Under the pieces are notes generated by a model that made no database searches, was not told where the DNA came from, and saw only the letters and a program-made list of their open reading frames with translations. From Echinostoma caproni (lineage: Eukaryota > Platyhelminthes > Trematoda > Plagiorchiida > Echinostomatidae), in the NCBI GenBank assembly GCA_900618425.1, contig UZAN01039569.1, forward strand, positions 20,285 to 84,284: DNA of 64,000 nucleotides. The letters run 5' to 3'. Position 1 is the first letter of the stretch. Each line of letters begins with the position of its first letter. The translations under genes and the position numbers were made by a program. This document shows, piece after piece, positions 10,560 through 23,896 of this stretch.

Positions 10560-11100
10560 TAATTTACTACCTATCGTCCAGCAGACTTAAGGTGACCTTG
10601 GCCCCTTATTTTATACGGCTGTGTAATCACGACAATGCCAGGTTGTATTCTTAACATTTTCGGTCGTTTTCCACCTCCCACTCGCGTCGGTAAAAATCGC
10701 TCGCCTAAGAAGCCTATCAGATAATATGCATTCATTACACACGCCCCAACCACTACAATCTACGGAGCGCAAGAATTGGAAAGTTGTGCCATCGCGACCA
10801 CCATTCACTTTAAGTCTAACTTCAGCCGTTTTATATCCAATTTATCGACCAAACTCGTGCAGTATAACGTATACCGCATTGTTCGAACACCTTATCTTTA
10901 CCAAGTAGGGATTGCATCGGTCGAACAAAAACAGTATACATTCGATCCTTCGGGATCAGCCGGATGTTGCGGTGGTCATATAGTACGACCTCCACTGGAG
11001 GAAATTTCCGTAGCTCATCACTTAAAAGTACAATCAGCCATGGATTCAGGTTCAACAATCGTTCAATCCGATTTTATTCAGATTCTCGTAAATTGAATGA
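10560..11100. other. unclassified block with open frames on both strands
   Basis: Less AT-rich than its surroundings. A plus frame of about 106 codons ends at 11096, and minus frames of 60-75 codons overlap it. Neither strand shows splice sites or a family signature that I recognise. It lies in the intron between exons 15 and 14 and may be a decayed mobile element. Confidence 0.3.
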
Positions 11101-11444
11101 CGGATAACGAAAAAGTCAAACCTCGATGCAATTTGGATAAGTACTCAAGGAAGAAAATCCCCCATCTGGGAGTATAAACACAGTTGTAGTACACTTCCTG
11201 ATACCGAAAATCTATGGAATTTGGGTTGAAAGTGGACCAACTTTATTTTGTCTGTATGCATGCACATTCAACTGGACGTAATACTTGAACAATAATTGTC
11301 ATTAAATTAATTCATGCGCCTTTAGGTCAAGTTAAACTGAACTATTAGCAAATAAAATATGACAGTTTTGTACCTTGCTAGTGTTATCAGAAGCTGAGGG
11401 GTGGAAGAATGATTGAGAACCCACACGTGTTTGAAAAGACTCAC

Positions 11445-11500
11445 CTGCCACGTTCAGATGAACCTCGTGAATTTGTCCACTCCGAGATCCCAAAAGCCAT
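11445..11500 (-). CDS. PLAT-domain (LOXHD1-like) gene, exon 14
   Basis: Acceptor TTTTTAACCAG and donor GTGAGT enclose 56 nt (phase 2 to phase 1). In frame it encodes WLLGSRSGQIHEVHLNVA. The Trp-Leu start is what closes a PLAT domain (the F/Y-x-F..WL strand). It joins exon 13, which ends in the preceding strand (FLYFFQAG), with exact phase agreement. I found this exon by predicting that a WL-initial, phase-2 exon should follow. Confidence 0.8.
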
Positions 11501-12784
11501 CTGGTTAAAAATATAGGAGGACTTTAACCAAATATTTTAAATACAATTTCCATCAATATTTGTATTGAGCAAAATGTCAAGAGGTTATTTTGCGGTTGCT
11601 TGGGGACGATAGAAAAAATATTGGAACCATGTATTCAGTCAAGCTGAGTGACTGTTTTTTTTCTTGAGATCAGTTCGCTGACAGGTACGGGAAACTAAAA
11701 TATTCAATGTATCTAATTAGAGGATTACTAATAGAAACCGGGAACTGGGCATCCTTGATCTGAGGGTTAAAATCATAATCCTCAATGCCATACGGTCGGT
11801 ATGATACTGTACCCGAGCCCAATTACTACCAGTCAAGCAGCTTCTTTAGCGCCTGACAAACCGGTTCGAGTTTCAATAACTCTCTTGGTCATAGAACTTG
11901 TGACCCGGAGAATTATTTCGTCCGCTTTTCAAAATACTATGTATGCAAAATAGGAGAATTTGCTGAGCGTAGAGCCTGCGTAGACTGCACTCCAGGACCG
12001 AAAGTCTCAGAATCCGATGGAAATGCGACAAAAATGAAGTATTTGTGGCAAACTTGTTTACGTTTGATAACAATTTCACCGGATAAAGCTACAAATAATT
12101 ATAGATCCAGGTGATCCGGGACGACTCAATTTGATACGTATCCACCAAAAGAATAGAATTTTAGCGTGTTACATTTTTTCTCTTCTCACGAGAATCGGAA
12201 CTTGGACTTCGCTGATTTAAACACATCAACAATTATACACAGACCGGAATTTCACATATAGCACATAGCGGCTTATTTTTGTTGTGTTCTCCTTTTACCC
12301 AAATCGCTGAGTGAACCATACTCTATGGCTTGGTGTGATAGCGAAGCCAGACTCTCCGTCTCTCTGTACAAATGACGGCGATATTATTTGCTTTCAGTGT
12401 GCAACAGGTCGAAATACGGAATAGCTGATGAATTTGATTTTCTCAGGGGTGGGCGCGAAAATTGAATGGGTTGGTCAGTTATGTTAGATCGGGAAGTAAC
12501 ATGCGACAAACTTATTGTACCAATCAAGCAGAACTGTCGTGATCCACTGAGCAGGTATAGAACAAGTATTATATACGTCGGCGTAAATCAATGTCGAGGA
12601 TCAATGGATTGTATCACGCAAAGATATATGAGCATTTAGTTTTAAAAGCGTGATTACGGTGTGGATACGAATACGTACTGTTTACCGTGAAACTACTGCA
12701 CCAAGCTGGTGCGGGAAGACAAGTTGAAATGCGGATGAGCACGTTTATATTCAATCCAAGTAGCTGTACAAACAGATAACTGAC

Positions 12785-12855
12785 TCCAGAAAAGCCGTCT
12801 GGCGTTACATTGCTAAGAGTAACCGGACCTGTGGCTGTTACAACAAAGAAGCCAG
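12785..12855 (-). other. exon-like interval of unknown origin
   Basis: TTTCAG/CTGGC and GGA/GTCAGT bound 71 nt with an open frame reading VVTATGPVTLSNVTPDGFSG, which resembles a beta-sandwich strand pattern. Its phase does not fit between exons 13 and 14, which already join directly. It may be a decayed exon duplicate, part of a repeat, or chance. Confidence 0.2.
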
Positions 12856-12941
12856 CTGAAATGTTGAAAAGTCAACACGTCTAAGTGTTCACAGAACCTG
12901 CAAACATCGGGCTACCACTGTATCTGTTACTTGAGGATATA

Positions 12942-13393
12942 NNNNNNNNNNNNNNNNNNNNNNNNNNNNNNNNNNNNNNNNNNNNNNNNNNNNNNNNNNN
13001 NNNNNNNNNNNNNNNNNNNNNNNNNNNNNNNNNNNNNNNNNNNNNNNNNNNNNNNNNNNNNNNNNNNNNNNNNNNNNNNNNNNNNNNNNNNNNNNNNNNN
13101 NNNNNNNNNNNNNNNNNNNNNNNNNNNNNNNNNNNNNNNNNNNNNNNNNNNNNNNNNNNNNNNNNNNNNNNNNNNNNNNNNNNNNNNNNNNNNNNNNNNN
13201 NNNNNNNNNNNNNNNNNNNNNNNNNNNNNNNNNNNNNNNNNNNNNNNNNNNNNNNNNNNNNNNNNNNNNNNNNNNNNNNNNNNNNNNNNNNNNNNNNNNN
13301 NNNNNNNNNNNNNNNNNNNNNNNNNNNNNNNNNNNNNNNNNNNNNNNNNNNNNNNNNNNNNNNNNNNNNNNNNNNNNNNNNNNNNNNNNNNNN
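12942..13393. other. assembly gap (452 N)
   Basis: Run of unresolved bases inside the intron between exons 13 and 14, just upstream of a LINE fragment whose 5' part probably lies in the gap. Open frames spanning it are artefacts. Confidence 1.
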
Positions 13394-13599
13394 CAACGCT
13401 AACCAAAACTGACCCCCCCCCAGAAATCATAACATTGAAAAGGAAAGGAAAGAAAAGGAATTCATTTTCAGGGGTATACAACATCCATGCATAGACCCTT
13501 ATCAACCTGGAAAAATGTAGAAAGCAGTGACAAAACCAAAGGATTCGCTGCCACTTCAGAGAACACTTAATGCTGCTTATCATTGATTGATCGAGAACG

Positions 13600-14272
13600 A
13601 CATGGAATTTAATGCATCAACATGCACGGCCGTATCCCTTCGCCACAAAACTCGGTTTCCGTACTCCCTGGGAAATCAACAAGTTCCGTATGCCTCGAAT
13701 GAGAAGTATCTCGTGTCATTGTTCAGAACGACCTAATCTTTTCTTTAAACTGCTCCGGGGCGTCGTCCATCGCCGTAAGACAAGATGATTTGCTAAAACG
13801 AGTGTTTGGCAAAGTTGAAACAATGCAGTTCCCACAGTTGTTATCAGCCTAAATTCGCCCCCACATGTAGTATGCAATTCAAGCGTGGAAGCCATAGCCG
13901 CAACGCGATCGTAAGATTCTGGAATGTTCACAAAGGATGGCCACCAGAATGGTCAAGGGACTGTATTCCAAGACTTATGTGAAAAGACTGGAATAGCTGC
14001 AACTGTACTCCACACAGTATCGCCGAATTCGAAGGGAACTTGATAGTGGTATATGAAATAATGCAGAACCCTGATCACCCATGTCGTTAACTGTTCACCT
14101 TGTCGACCAAAACTCACCTCAGGGGGTACTCATTCAAATTATTGCTCCCACACTCTCAGCTAGAATGCCGACGTCATCAGTCTACTCTCGGAGTCAACAG
14201 TACTTGGAATTTCATATCACTTCACGTTGCTTCTGCGCCTACGATGGACTCTTGCAAGCCAAAAAATAAATG
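13600..14272 (+). mobile_element. CR1/jockey-type LINE fragment, ORF2 C-terminal half
   Basis: Scattered across shifting frames are ORF2 C-terminal signatures in the correct order: a QQVPYASNEKYL segment (near 13670), YAIQAW (near 13870), ATRMVKGLYSKTYVKRLE (near 13935-13990), YRRIRRELD, then HLRGYSFKL and ECRR near 14120-14170. Several stops and frameshifts show it is dead. The 5' side runs into the N gap. Confidence 0.75.
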
Positions 14273-14956
14273 AAATTTTGTCGTGTTAAATTTCAACATC
14301 TGTACCAGTGAATGAAACTGTGAAAATTTGACATTTCTTAATTCCCTATGATTCCTAATTCGATCTAGTAGTGGGACAAGAAAAGCCACCGCTTTTAAGT
14401 ATTTCCAGTAATAAAATATTCACTTTGACTTTGAAAACCAAAAGTATGTGGAAACGCGGATAACATTTTTCGTAACCTAATTAGTCAAGCTCTATTTTAT
14501 GGCATACAGGCCTATTTCAATACATCATTTTCTCTCACCTTTAGTCACAGTTTGCACTTCTGTAACAGAAAAACGTCAGCAATGTTGTAAAACAGTGGTT
14601 TTTTCGAAACGAGTTCAATGGGATTTCTTTTGTTTGTAATTGCCCTGACATGGCGTGTAAAGTAAACTTGACAGTCAGCTGTTTCCTTTAGACTGCAAAT
14701 TTCCCGCGAGGTTTTGATGCGTTCATCAATAATTTTATTGTCAGTAATGAATTTACTTACAATCACATTCATAAAAGATTAAAGATTAGGAAACTGTGGG
14801 TTTACTCAACAGTTTAAATTAATTTATCCTAGGAAGTTTCAGAAGCAGAATGATTGCTTATAATTGGGTTACCGATAGTAGTAGCATTAAGCGAACCATC
14901 TATTTTGATTGAAAGCACATAGAATGAATACGGTTGTGATAAACGGTGAAACTCAC

Positions 14957-15129
14957 GTTCCAGCTTGAAAAAAATATAGAAACTGGTTGACAGGATCCCA
15001 AACTAAAACTCGTGTACACATTGGGCCACTACGTTCTTCATCCGTGTACACGGTGTTCACGTCGACCGGACCCAGCAGGCATCTGGACAGTTCACCCAGG
15101 TAGACTGCCTCGATTTCAGTTTCGAACAG
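14957..15129 (-). CDS. PLAT-domain (LOXHD1-like) gene, exon 13
   Basis: Acceptor TTTCTTGATCATCAG and donor GTGAGT enclose 173 nt (phase 0 to phase 2). It encodes the second half of PLAT domain 3: FETEIEAVYLGELSRC, the strand pair F-x-(I/L)-E-A-V-x-LGEL typical of PLAT, then RVLVWDPVNQFLYFFQAG, the last strands before the closing WL in exon 14. The W normally found in the W-x-L-x-x-V strand is replaced here by CTRVLV, a departure from the usual pattern. The preceding half is in exon 12, 8.8 kb away. Confidence 0.85.
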
Positions 15130-16430
15130 CTGATGATCAAGAAAGCAAAACGACTCAGCAGAAGTAGAAAAAACAGGTTATGAACACCGAACGAAGTAAA
15201 CGAGGAATGAACACTTTCACAATTTATACCAGAATACGATTCAGAATCGAACAAGGCGGGTTACATGAATAGTGGGTAAGATCAAACAAAACGGGAAATA
15301 TCCTGTCGCGACTAAGGAAATCCTTTCGAATTTGTTACCTAAACCCAAGTCTTCGACATTCCTTCTGTACTTTCTTTTCTTATTCAACCAATGTCATTCA
15401 TTAAGATAAAGGTCAAATGTGAAATTCTGCCTCGCAGGAAGGAAAAGGACTCTGACTTGAAAAACTCCGAAGCACTGTTTGGATCTTGTAAGGTGTGGGT
15501 CGCCAAGTTTCAAATCCGGGATCTCATAGATGGAACACAGTTGATTTATTCAATTGATCACCAGTTAACCGTGCAGGCTATTTTGCACTATCAGTATGCG
15601 ATAAAGCACAGCCCATTGTTTCATGCTTCTTACGAGCACCTCGCCTCTTAATATCATTCTCCAGGGGCATGACGTATTTGCAAACATTCTGAAAATGACT
15701 ACTTGCTACAGCGGATCACAGTACACCCGATCGCTTTAGTTCATCACTGCTCTGATCCGTATCTGGATAAATTTATTTCGTAATCGAATTAAATCATCCA
15801 CTGCTTCATTTTGAGAAAATGGTGTGCTTAAAAGAAATGTTCTCAGCGGAGAAGTGCTGACAAGCGTATGAGCCGTGAAGGATCGCTTGCGAGAATCACG
15901 GTGATACGGAGTAGTGCAATATTCTATAGGTTACACGACCAAGCAGTTTCGTGCTCACTTAGTCTTTGACCAGATATCAGTGAAGTCAAAGACTGTAACC
16001 CGAAGGAAAAATTACTTGAATTCGTGCGCATCGAAGTGTTTATCTATACTGTCTAGCGTCGCCCTCGCCGATTCTTCGAGGTGTTCTAGATGCCCCGGAA
16101 TGAACTTTTCAGATTGACTCGTATTCCTTGTTAATGTGACTTGTCGACGGAAAACGGTTTTCTTGGTGAATCTCAGGATCAGACAACAGAGATACTTGAA
16201 CACTCAACTACTCTCATTTACATTTCTGTTAAGAAAATTTGATTAATAAAACCGGCAAACTCACGGTATACGAAGCTTATAGTGCACACAATCTAACTGA
16301 TCAAAGCAAAGGCAGTTTACTTGAATTAAGTAAGAATCAAGAATTAAATAAGAATCAAAATCAAGGTTAAACAATTACTAAGGGAAAGAATGGAAAGTAG
16401 TTAAGCCACCTATTTTATTTCTGAAATTGC
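15130..16430. other. intron 12 proximal part, no recognised feature
   Basis: A plus frame of 86 codons (15391-15651) ends in TAA but shows no family signature and no splice support. The rest has frequent stops. I see no RNA gene or classified transposon. Confidence 0.45.
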
Positions 16431-17115
16431 CCGCACCACACACACAGGAACGCAGTCTGTTTGGGTTCAAATTGGCAGCCTCAGTATGGTCGGGGGTGAG
16501 TGTCTAGGGTTTCGGCTGGTCACCCCTCCGTTGCACCTCGCGAAATGCTCCCATAAGACCAAGCGTCTCAAAAACCATCTGCTGAGGAAATCCTACTTAC
16601 TGCCTTCGCGTGGCGGAGGTGTTTTCCCACCAAAGTGAGAGGAAGAATAGCTTACATCCGGGGCCATAACCGGGTAGGTGGACCACTGGTAGTTCACCTA
16701 GGGGAGTTGGCCAAAAACCCTGATTCCAAACCAACCATGAGGAGAAGCATGAACCACACCCACACCTTTTTGGTTGTGGCAATGGTTACCGGCTCATTTA
16801 GGCATCGTGGTGTATTGGGCACCTTGGACGTTTAACCCTGTCCGAAGGGCGTATGATCCAGTGAACCGGCCCCTAATGGACTGCGGTTTTCGATCACCGC
16901 CCCACTGCCTTGTGGGTCAGGATTTGGCTAACCGAAGGCTCCGGTTGTGGATTCTTCAAGAAAATTCACCTGCCTTGGCCTGGGCAACCTGGCAGTATTT
17001 AGCCCACGTGCAGATCATGGAACGTTTTACTTTTTCATAAAGATTATTGTACCATGATTTGCTTGGCACACACTCTGGCATCAGACAAGTGCGAAGTATA
17101 ATATAATAATAATAA
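16430..17115 (+). repeat. long GC-richer dispersed repeat, probable retroelement 3' part
   Basis: A block distinctly richer in GC than its flanks ends with ATAAAGATTATTGTACCATG, TTTGCTTGGCACA and a short (ATA)n tail at 17098-17115. A truncated second copy of the end lies at 310-450. The microsatellite tail suggests a LINE or LINE-mobilised element. The 88-codon frame inside (16774-17040) has no recognisable domain. Confidence 0.5.
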
Positions 17116-18424
17116 GATATGGAGAATGAAACGTCTCACCTGACTGATATATTCTAAATGAGCTCTACTGGTTTGTACTCGAAGGAGAGAATAATATTAT
17201 GCAGGCTCCGTATGGTGTAGTTTGTAACAATGATTATAGACAACTAATGGCCAAATTTTAACACAATATATTTGTGTGGTAATTCGGTCTGAAAAAAAAT
17301 TCAGTGGAAAAAGGAAAAATTATAACTCTAGTGGGATGGTAATGATCCACCTTTTTGTCATGTATTTGGCGCCCCTAGCAACCAGGTAAACAACCATCAT
17401 ATCCATGTTATATGGCGTCGAGAAATAGGATTCATTTTTGTAATACTAAACCTTTTATTCTGGTGAATAACATTATCAGTAAAAAGTTGCATTTTTTGAA
17501 TTTAAAGAAAACTGTCCAGCCTAAGGCATCCGCTATCCACAGGATGTCAGACAGCACCAAACGACCGCATACGTGGCCTTGTCAGTCTTATTCATCTTAT
17601 GGCATTTGTTGAATGTCAAGCATATATGTAATTACTTGGTAAGTGGAATAATAACAAATTTTAGTTCTTCAATTGATTGCTCCTTTCACACACACGACGA
17701 ACGCAGGTGTGAATAGTTTCATGTGTGCGGTTTTTTGATGAATTGAAGATGATAAATCTAGTTAGCAGCAAATTAAAAGAACGACGCGTTAAACAACTCC
17801 GCTCACTAGATACCGAGGGATGATGTTAGGAAGAATTGTAAAGCACATCAGATTTAATGTGTATAACGAAATTGTTAAATTAGCACCAAACGTTTAGTTG
17901 AGATCGCTTGTAGAGTCATCCATTTGAGTGGCATGCTGAATAACAAAATTAGTATGCACATTTATATGGTGCAATTTCTACTAGATACTTTTTACAATGA
18001 AATGAAAAATAAGCTCTATCCTGAGCCTGATGCGTGAGTTACGAGTAAGACAATCCAAACAGCACTTGGGACTTAGAATTTATTTTTCGGGGTTGGTGAA
18101 GCATTAATGTCTCTTCACATCCAAGCAATGCAAATCGTAGGTCGATAAATAGAAACTGGACTGAGGAAACTTGAGAGTGAGAAGTATTTATTTTTAGTGA
18201 ACAGGTTATTTCCGTGTATGTTGATTTCCATTCAAAAGATGGTACATATCCGTCTAACTTTGATTGGTTTCAAATCATTTTGTTGAGCCCTAACCTTGAC
18301 ACAAAGGTTGCCTGAATAATTTGCATCATATCAAGTCAAGTCACGTAAAGCCAATTTTGAAATTAAAAACATATTAGTTTAAACACATGCAGATGGAATA
18401 TACCGTGGCGGAATGACCTGATGA

Positions 18425-18520
18425 CCAACAAGGAGCATTGAACAGCTGTTTTTGCTGTTGAAGACTCAAGATGAGCATCAAGGATTTGAATCTACAAAAC
18501 TTGAACCACTAGTTGTTTCA
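18425..18520 (-). mobile_element. degenerate hammerhead SINE relic
   Basis: Plus-strand word GAACAGCTGTTTTTGCTGTT aligns with the stem III side of the intact copy at 6455-6620. On the minus strand AAAACAGCTGTTCAATGC and a B-box-like GATTCAAATCC remain, but the CTGANGA core is destroyed. Confidence 0.45.
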
Positions 18521-21006
18521 AATATCAGACGGGGGGGGGGGGGATTGAGTTGGTAAATCAAATGACTCATGTTTTACATTGTGTGAAATCATGAATACGC
18601 TGTTGTTTTAATGGATGCTTGAAGAGCACCTTTTAACTAAAGTAGAATGACAAACGAGGTAGTTTTAAGTGCGTAATAGTGATGCCATATATATATATAT
18701 GCATATTTGTATAAATTCCGGCATTGATAATGTTTGAGGTACGAGACATAGTTAAGCACAGGTACCATCAAGTTATATACCGGTGAATTGGTCCCACGTA
18801 AGTGAAATAAATCACATTGTGGCAGTTTCAGAGGCATTCCAGCCCCTAAAGAGCTTTCGGTTGGATTATTAATCTGGTTTCTATCATGCATGCTAGTCAC
18901 AGCTGGGGTGTTGGTTTTTCGTTTCCCCAGCTCCATCTCTAATCTCCAAAACCATTTATGTACACACTGGCCCGCTCCATACTTACCGAACACCCCTATG
19001 ACTCAGGACAATTGGCAGAATAAACAACGTTTTGGTCATTATGAATTGTACATGTCGTCTTGAGACAGAAACTAACACCGACAATTAGTGATATATTCAT
19101 CTCTCGCCACCCAAAATAAGTGGACTGTTTCACCAGTGATATCAATAGTGATGTGTTTGACATGATTATGTCTCATCGAATACGAGCTTGTTGACCACTC
19201 TAGGCAAATTTTTCTTCGCTGTAATTTCAGTAACCCAGACCTTATTAAACGCTATCCCGGAACTCTTATATTAAAGAACCATTAGGAATAAGATGGCCAC
19301 AACCTCAAGCGAGGAAGATGATTTGTCCCGAAAAAATAATTTTTCTTGAAAACTTTTAAGATATTGTCTCCTCAGACAAAAAGATATCCCGACTGTTCGT
19401 GAAATTCAGCAACTGGAGCGAACTCTCAAGTATTCCCGTTACTGCACTTCCTGTTAATGGACATCAAAAACGTGTGACACAAATTTACCCCACCGAGAGA
19501 AGGGTGCAAACTCATTTGGTTTCGTTGTGTTAACCATGTGGATGATAGAATAGTTGGTATAAGAAAAGATGCTGATGTCTTGTTGATATGGTACTTTGTC
19601 CTTATACGTGCCTTCAAAAATGGTCTCGCTGAGGAGAAAAAAATAATTTCTAACCATAGACCGAGATTCTGATTCCCTGACCAGATTAGACTAAAGCCTA
19701 ATTTATGTGATACTGCAGTTCGGGGAATAATTACCTCCAAACTGATAGATTATTTTGAAGACCAGCGTTCCTTTAATTAACACTTTTGTTCTGGCACGGA
19801 AAGTGAACTTCTCGGAGGCTTTCACCAATACAGACTGTTGGGAAGTATCACTGAGACGCGAACTCGGGCCTCGGGGTTTAAATTCAAACCGACTCTGCTG
19901 GTTATTCTGCAAGAGAGACAGACAGCTTAACCTTCGATGCCCAGGCACAACTTATCCGCTAATTCTTTCACTTGATAATTTCGGCCCCATTGGATATACC
20001 ACGACTATCATGAAAAGCCAGAGAAGCTCACCGTTGATATGATATCCACACTGGTATGCATCTGTATCGTATATACAGTGGGTTTCTCCAGTTCGGATGT
20101 AGACGGGTCTGTGCACTTCATAACATCCAAAATCTTTATGATTTGAGTCTAAACAATCGCTGAATACTCATAGTTATTACTCCTTTGTTTATTAGTCTAG
20201 TTAGTTAAAACTGAAGTCGACTTCCAATGTGCTACATTCAAGCAATCATTCTTTAACAGCTGAAAGACCTTGNTTAGTTGATAAATATAAATGTTAAAAT
20301 CAATGAACTTTAATCAAACAAACACCTTGGAATACAGTCCTTTTTTGGCTGGTGTGAGTCCAACTTATTGTTAGTTGTTCATTGTTTGTATTAGTAACGC
20401 GAGAGAATAACCACCTATTAAAAACATTTCCAAATCATTTCCTGAATCAGGGGTGGGGAATAGTTTATCTTTTTCGAGTATACAAGGTATGTAACAGCTA
20501 TTTCGTTGAAAGTAACATCAGGTCAGCATTTCTCTCCTCACTTGAATAAGGAAAAAAAACCCAGTAACGTAGATGTGTTCGAGAAGCTTGTGAGATTGAC
20601 AGGTTGGTATGCGCATTTGTGTGGTTTTTTTTTTACTGAAAACCGTTTCTAGGGCTGATTCCCCCCGGTTGAATATTAATATTTGACGCGTTCAAACGCT
20701 TGTCCTTGGGTTGTGAGTAGAAGAGTTACCGTAGAATGACTGACTACACTATTGTATAAACTAGCATTGGCTTAACTATAAACCGGTTCAATAATATGAC
20801 AGGTAATTAGATTTCAAAGTACTGGTGGTCTTGTATGAGGCCTAAAAAATTGTTCCGGTTAGAGGAAACGAAATCCACGCCATACGTAGACCTATGCACG
20901 GAGAAAGATGGTTCAAAAACTTGTGTTTGACTATCTTGCTGTAATTATTGTTTTGCAGAAGCTAACGATCTTGGTTGGGTTTATTGGTGGATGGTACATG
21001 TAAACT

Positions 21007-21029
21007 CTGTCTGTCTGTCTGTCTGTCTA
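21007..21029. repeat. (CTGT)n microsatellite
   Basis: Five and a half tandem CTGT units followed by AT-rich sequence. Confidence 0.95.
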
Positions 21030-23896
21030 TTTATATTTTTTTTCACTTTCGTTCATTTTAAACAACCGTTTTCTATGCTTTTTGTGTGGCAGTTTTGTTT
21101 ACTGCCTTTTGGCTGCTGATTTGGACAAGGCGATAGAAGGATTTGCAATTATCAGTCAGTTTGTATTCGGATTAGAGGTGCCAGAGGAAGCGAATATAGA
21201 AAGATTCTCCGGAACGGTTTGATCGGGTTGAAATTCAGATGTTCATACATTCTGATGATCTACAACAAAACAAGCCTTATACAAACTGTGGGTTTCTGTC
21301 TACGTAGTCCTAACAAGCATCAACAGATTATGGAGGTTGATCAGATGAACACACACTGGGACATCTTGACGGAAGAATCAATTACTGATGGTCATGTCTT
21401 TGATTAGTGCTTTACTCCACCAGTTTGTTCAAAACGATTATGCTTAGGTAAACAATTGTGTTTGTGTTAGAGAGAAAGACAGTTTCATTCTCTGTTTAAC
21501 ACAAATCGGTAAGTGTGCACGGTTGGATTTTTATCGGATCGCACGGAATACGAGAGTCTACAATGTTTAAACAATTTAAGCTCATGAAAAAGCATATCGT
21601 GATGTGGTTACATTTTGCTTTGTACGATGCTTCTCCACGTTTACGGATAAAATTTCGTGATTACTGCATCATTGGTGCAAAACTCGGCCAGACAACCCCT
21701 AGGAAATCGACTGGAGTAATGCAAAAAAGAGTAGCACAGATAAAAGGTGATCGAGCGGGAGAAAACAAATCGGGTAAACGGAGATGGTTTTGTCAATGAA
21801 CATGGTTATAAAATTAAATAAGCACGTACATTATCACCACTAGCTCGTAAACCAGAACTGGAAGCAGGTTGATTGTTTGGAATAGCAAACTCTTTTGTGG
21901 TTCAAAAACGCTCATTCATTTTCCGATTTCCACAACGAAATGTTTAACGTCGATTAGAGAAAGTCATTGTTCTGTTGGTAAGTGAATTGCAATTCATTCA
22001 GGCCAAAGAAATTCAACAAAGTGCCCTTCGTTGACCACACAAGTTTAATTTCACATGACAAAGCCAATTGATGTCTCTTTTTTGAGTCATTTTTTCCCAT
22101 ACCGCTTTGAAAACAAATCACGGCAAATATTACTTTTAGTCAAAGGAGACTAGCTCGAATGAATCGCGTTTTTTGACTGCATGGAAAACTTCATTTCTTT
22201 TTGAATTTCCTTCCTTTTATTGAATTGGTAATGATACAATTTTCAGGAAATGTGGGAACCGGTTAATCAAAGGTCTGCCGTATAACAGAGAATGGAGACG
22301 GCGGCCAAATTGTGGTACCCAGCCAGGTTTATTGAAATTCTTTTGAAGAGTAAATGTGTGACGATGCTAACTCAAACACCATTGAACCCACAACTAATTA
22401 GATTTCAAAACTGTTTTGATACATGGCTTAAGTTTGCTCCATACATTTGCCCGAGGCTTCTTCTTAGGGAAAAGTGAATTGCTTGTCTTGTGACTATGAT
22501 GTTCTTTTGTTCGTTTTACAGCCCTTCCTAAGGAGCAAAAGGCTACCGACACTTTGTGACTTATGTGACATGCTAGTTAAACTCATCACTCAATCAAAAG
22601 AATAGGAAATGGCTTGATCACAGGCGCAAGCTGACGCTCTCTCACTCACACACTAAAACACAACCTGGAAAAAGGCAATAAGAGCAGCTTTTATTGAGAA
22701 TGTTGTTGATGCACACACACCAGAGCAAACAGCTTGCGTAGCAATTGGTGAATTTTATTTGTCTCTGTAAACTGAGTTGGCATGGAATCTGTACAGATTA
22801 GAACTGTCGGCGGGCACAGTGGTTTATCTGACATGGCGTGCGTGGTGCATTGACCTAGGCGGCACCCACACGCAAGTTAAAATCCCACCGAAGCTTCTAA
22901 TACTTTCTACGAGTAAATGCTGTTTAATTATCCACCAAAAGTTACGTAACTTCGTAAATGCAAATACTTCATTCGTTATTCTGCATAGGACAAAATAGAG
23001 CTGGTTCGTAACCTGACTCGGCATGTCAACATGTGTTTTCATATACTATTCAGGTCAATGATTTCATTATCACACGCCTACTTGTTTCAGCTGTTCAATT
23101 GTGAGTTTATCATAAAGAGTTAACTCAGTTTGGACTCAATCCCGCTACTCTTAGAAGATGGAGAAACTATTACTTCACTCTGTGTATAGTTGGCAGCTGG
23201 TCGGCAAAATAACTTTGATGACAAGAAGAGTTATTTAAAACAAAATGGTTCCCATATATACATATATATATTCATATATATTTACAAAATGGTAACTGGG
23301 GCCTGCGTGTTTCTTTATACACAGGGAGTTCGATCGCATGCCTACTTTGCTTTCCAAGATGCCGTTCATAAACGATCAAGCAAGAGAGTCAGGCATCAAT
23401 AAGCCAACAATTCAACACAATGCGGTGCACAGAAACAAACAGCAATTACCCATACTACTTGGGCTGAGAGACAGGGAACAGTGCAGATTGAAATCACACA
23501 TGGCACGTGACTGGCAGTGGTTATTTTCATGCAGCTAGAAAACAACCAGGTTTGAATAGCCCCAAACTGATTTCCATATTTTCGGTTAATGTTCTACTAT
23601 CTGGGAATAGGAAAAAACAATTTTCCTTGGAATCATACCAAGAAAATCTTGCTTCGGAGTATTTTCTTCTGAAAAAGTGCATTTTTAACACAATGATATA
23701 AATATACGTGTACAAGCATCTGCTGCTCATTGTCCAACTTCTCCGAACTCTCATCCTATCCATTCATTAATCGATTAAAGAGTAATGTAACTTTTCCTCA
23801 GAAGAATTCATTTTACTTGCAAACTTTCGTCAAATCACGTGCATGCATAAATGAGACTAGCCAAGAATTATAGGATTGTGAAATTAATATACGCAC

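Larger units (their letters stand above)
17115..23890. other. intron sequence with minor repeats only
   Basis: Long AT-rich stretch of intron 12. I see a degenerate SINE near 18.43-18.52 kb, a G-run near 18534, a (CTGT)n tract at 21007-21029 and AT tracts, but no exon that fits the surrounding phases. A 118-codon minus frame at 18637-18993 has no domain signature and may be a decayed element. Confidence 0.5.

Noticed and set aside
12881..13583. Open frames of 170-220 codons around 12.9-13.6 kb
   Set aside because: They consist almost entirely of translated N bases from the assembly gap.
14546..14566. 21-nt exon-like interval with acceptor TTTTTCTGTTACAG and donor GTGAGA
   Set aside because: In the phase left by exon 13 it contains a stop. 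Exon 13 joins exon 14 (11445-11500) cleanly instead.
18637..18993. 118-codon minus-strand frame as an exon of the PLAT gene
   Set aside because: Exons 12 and 13 join directly in phase. The frame has no PLAT or trefoil pattern and ends in simple AT repeat.
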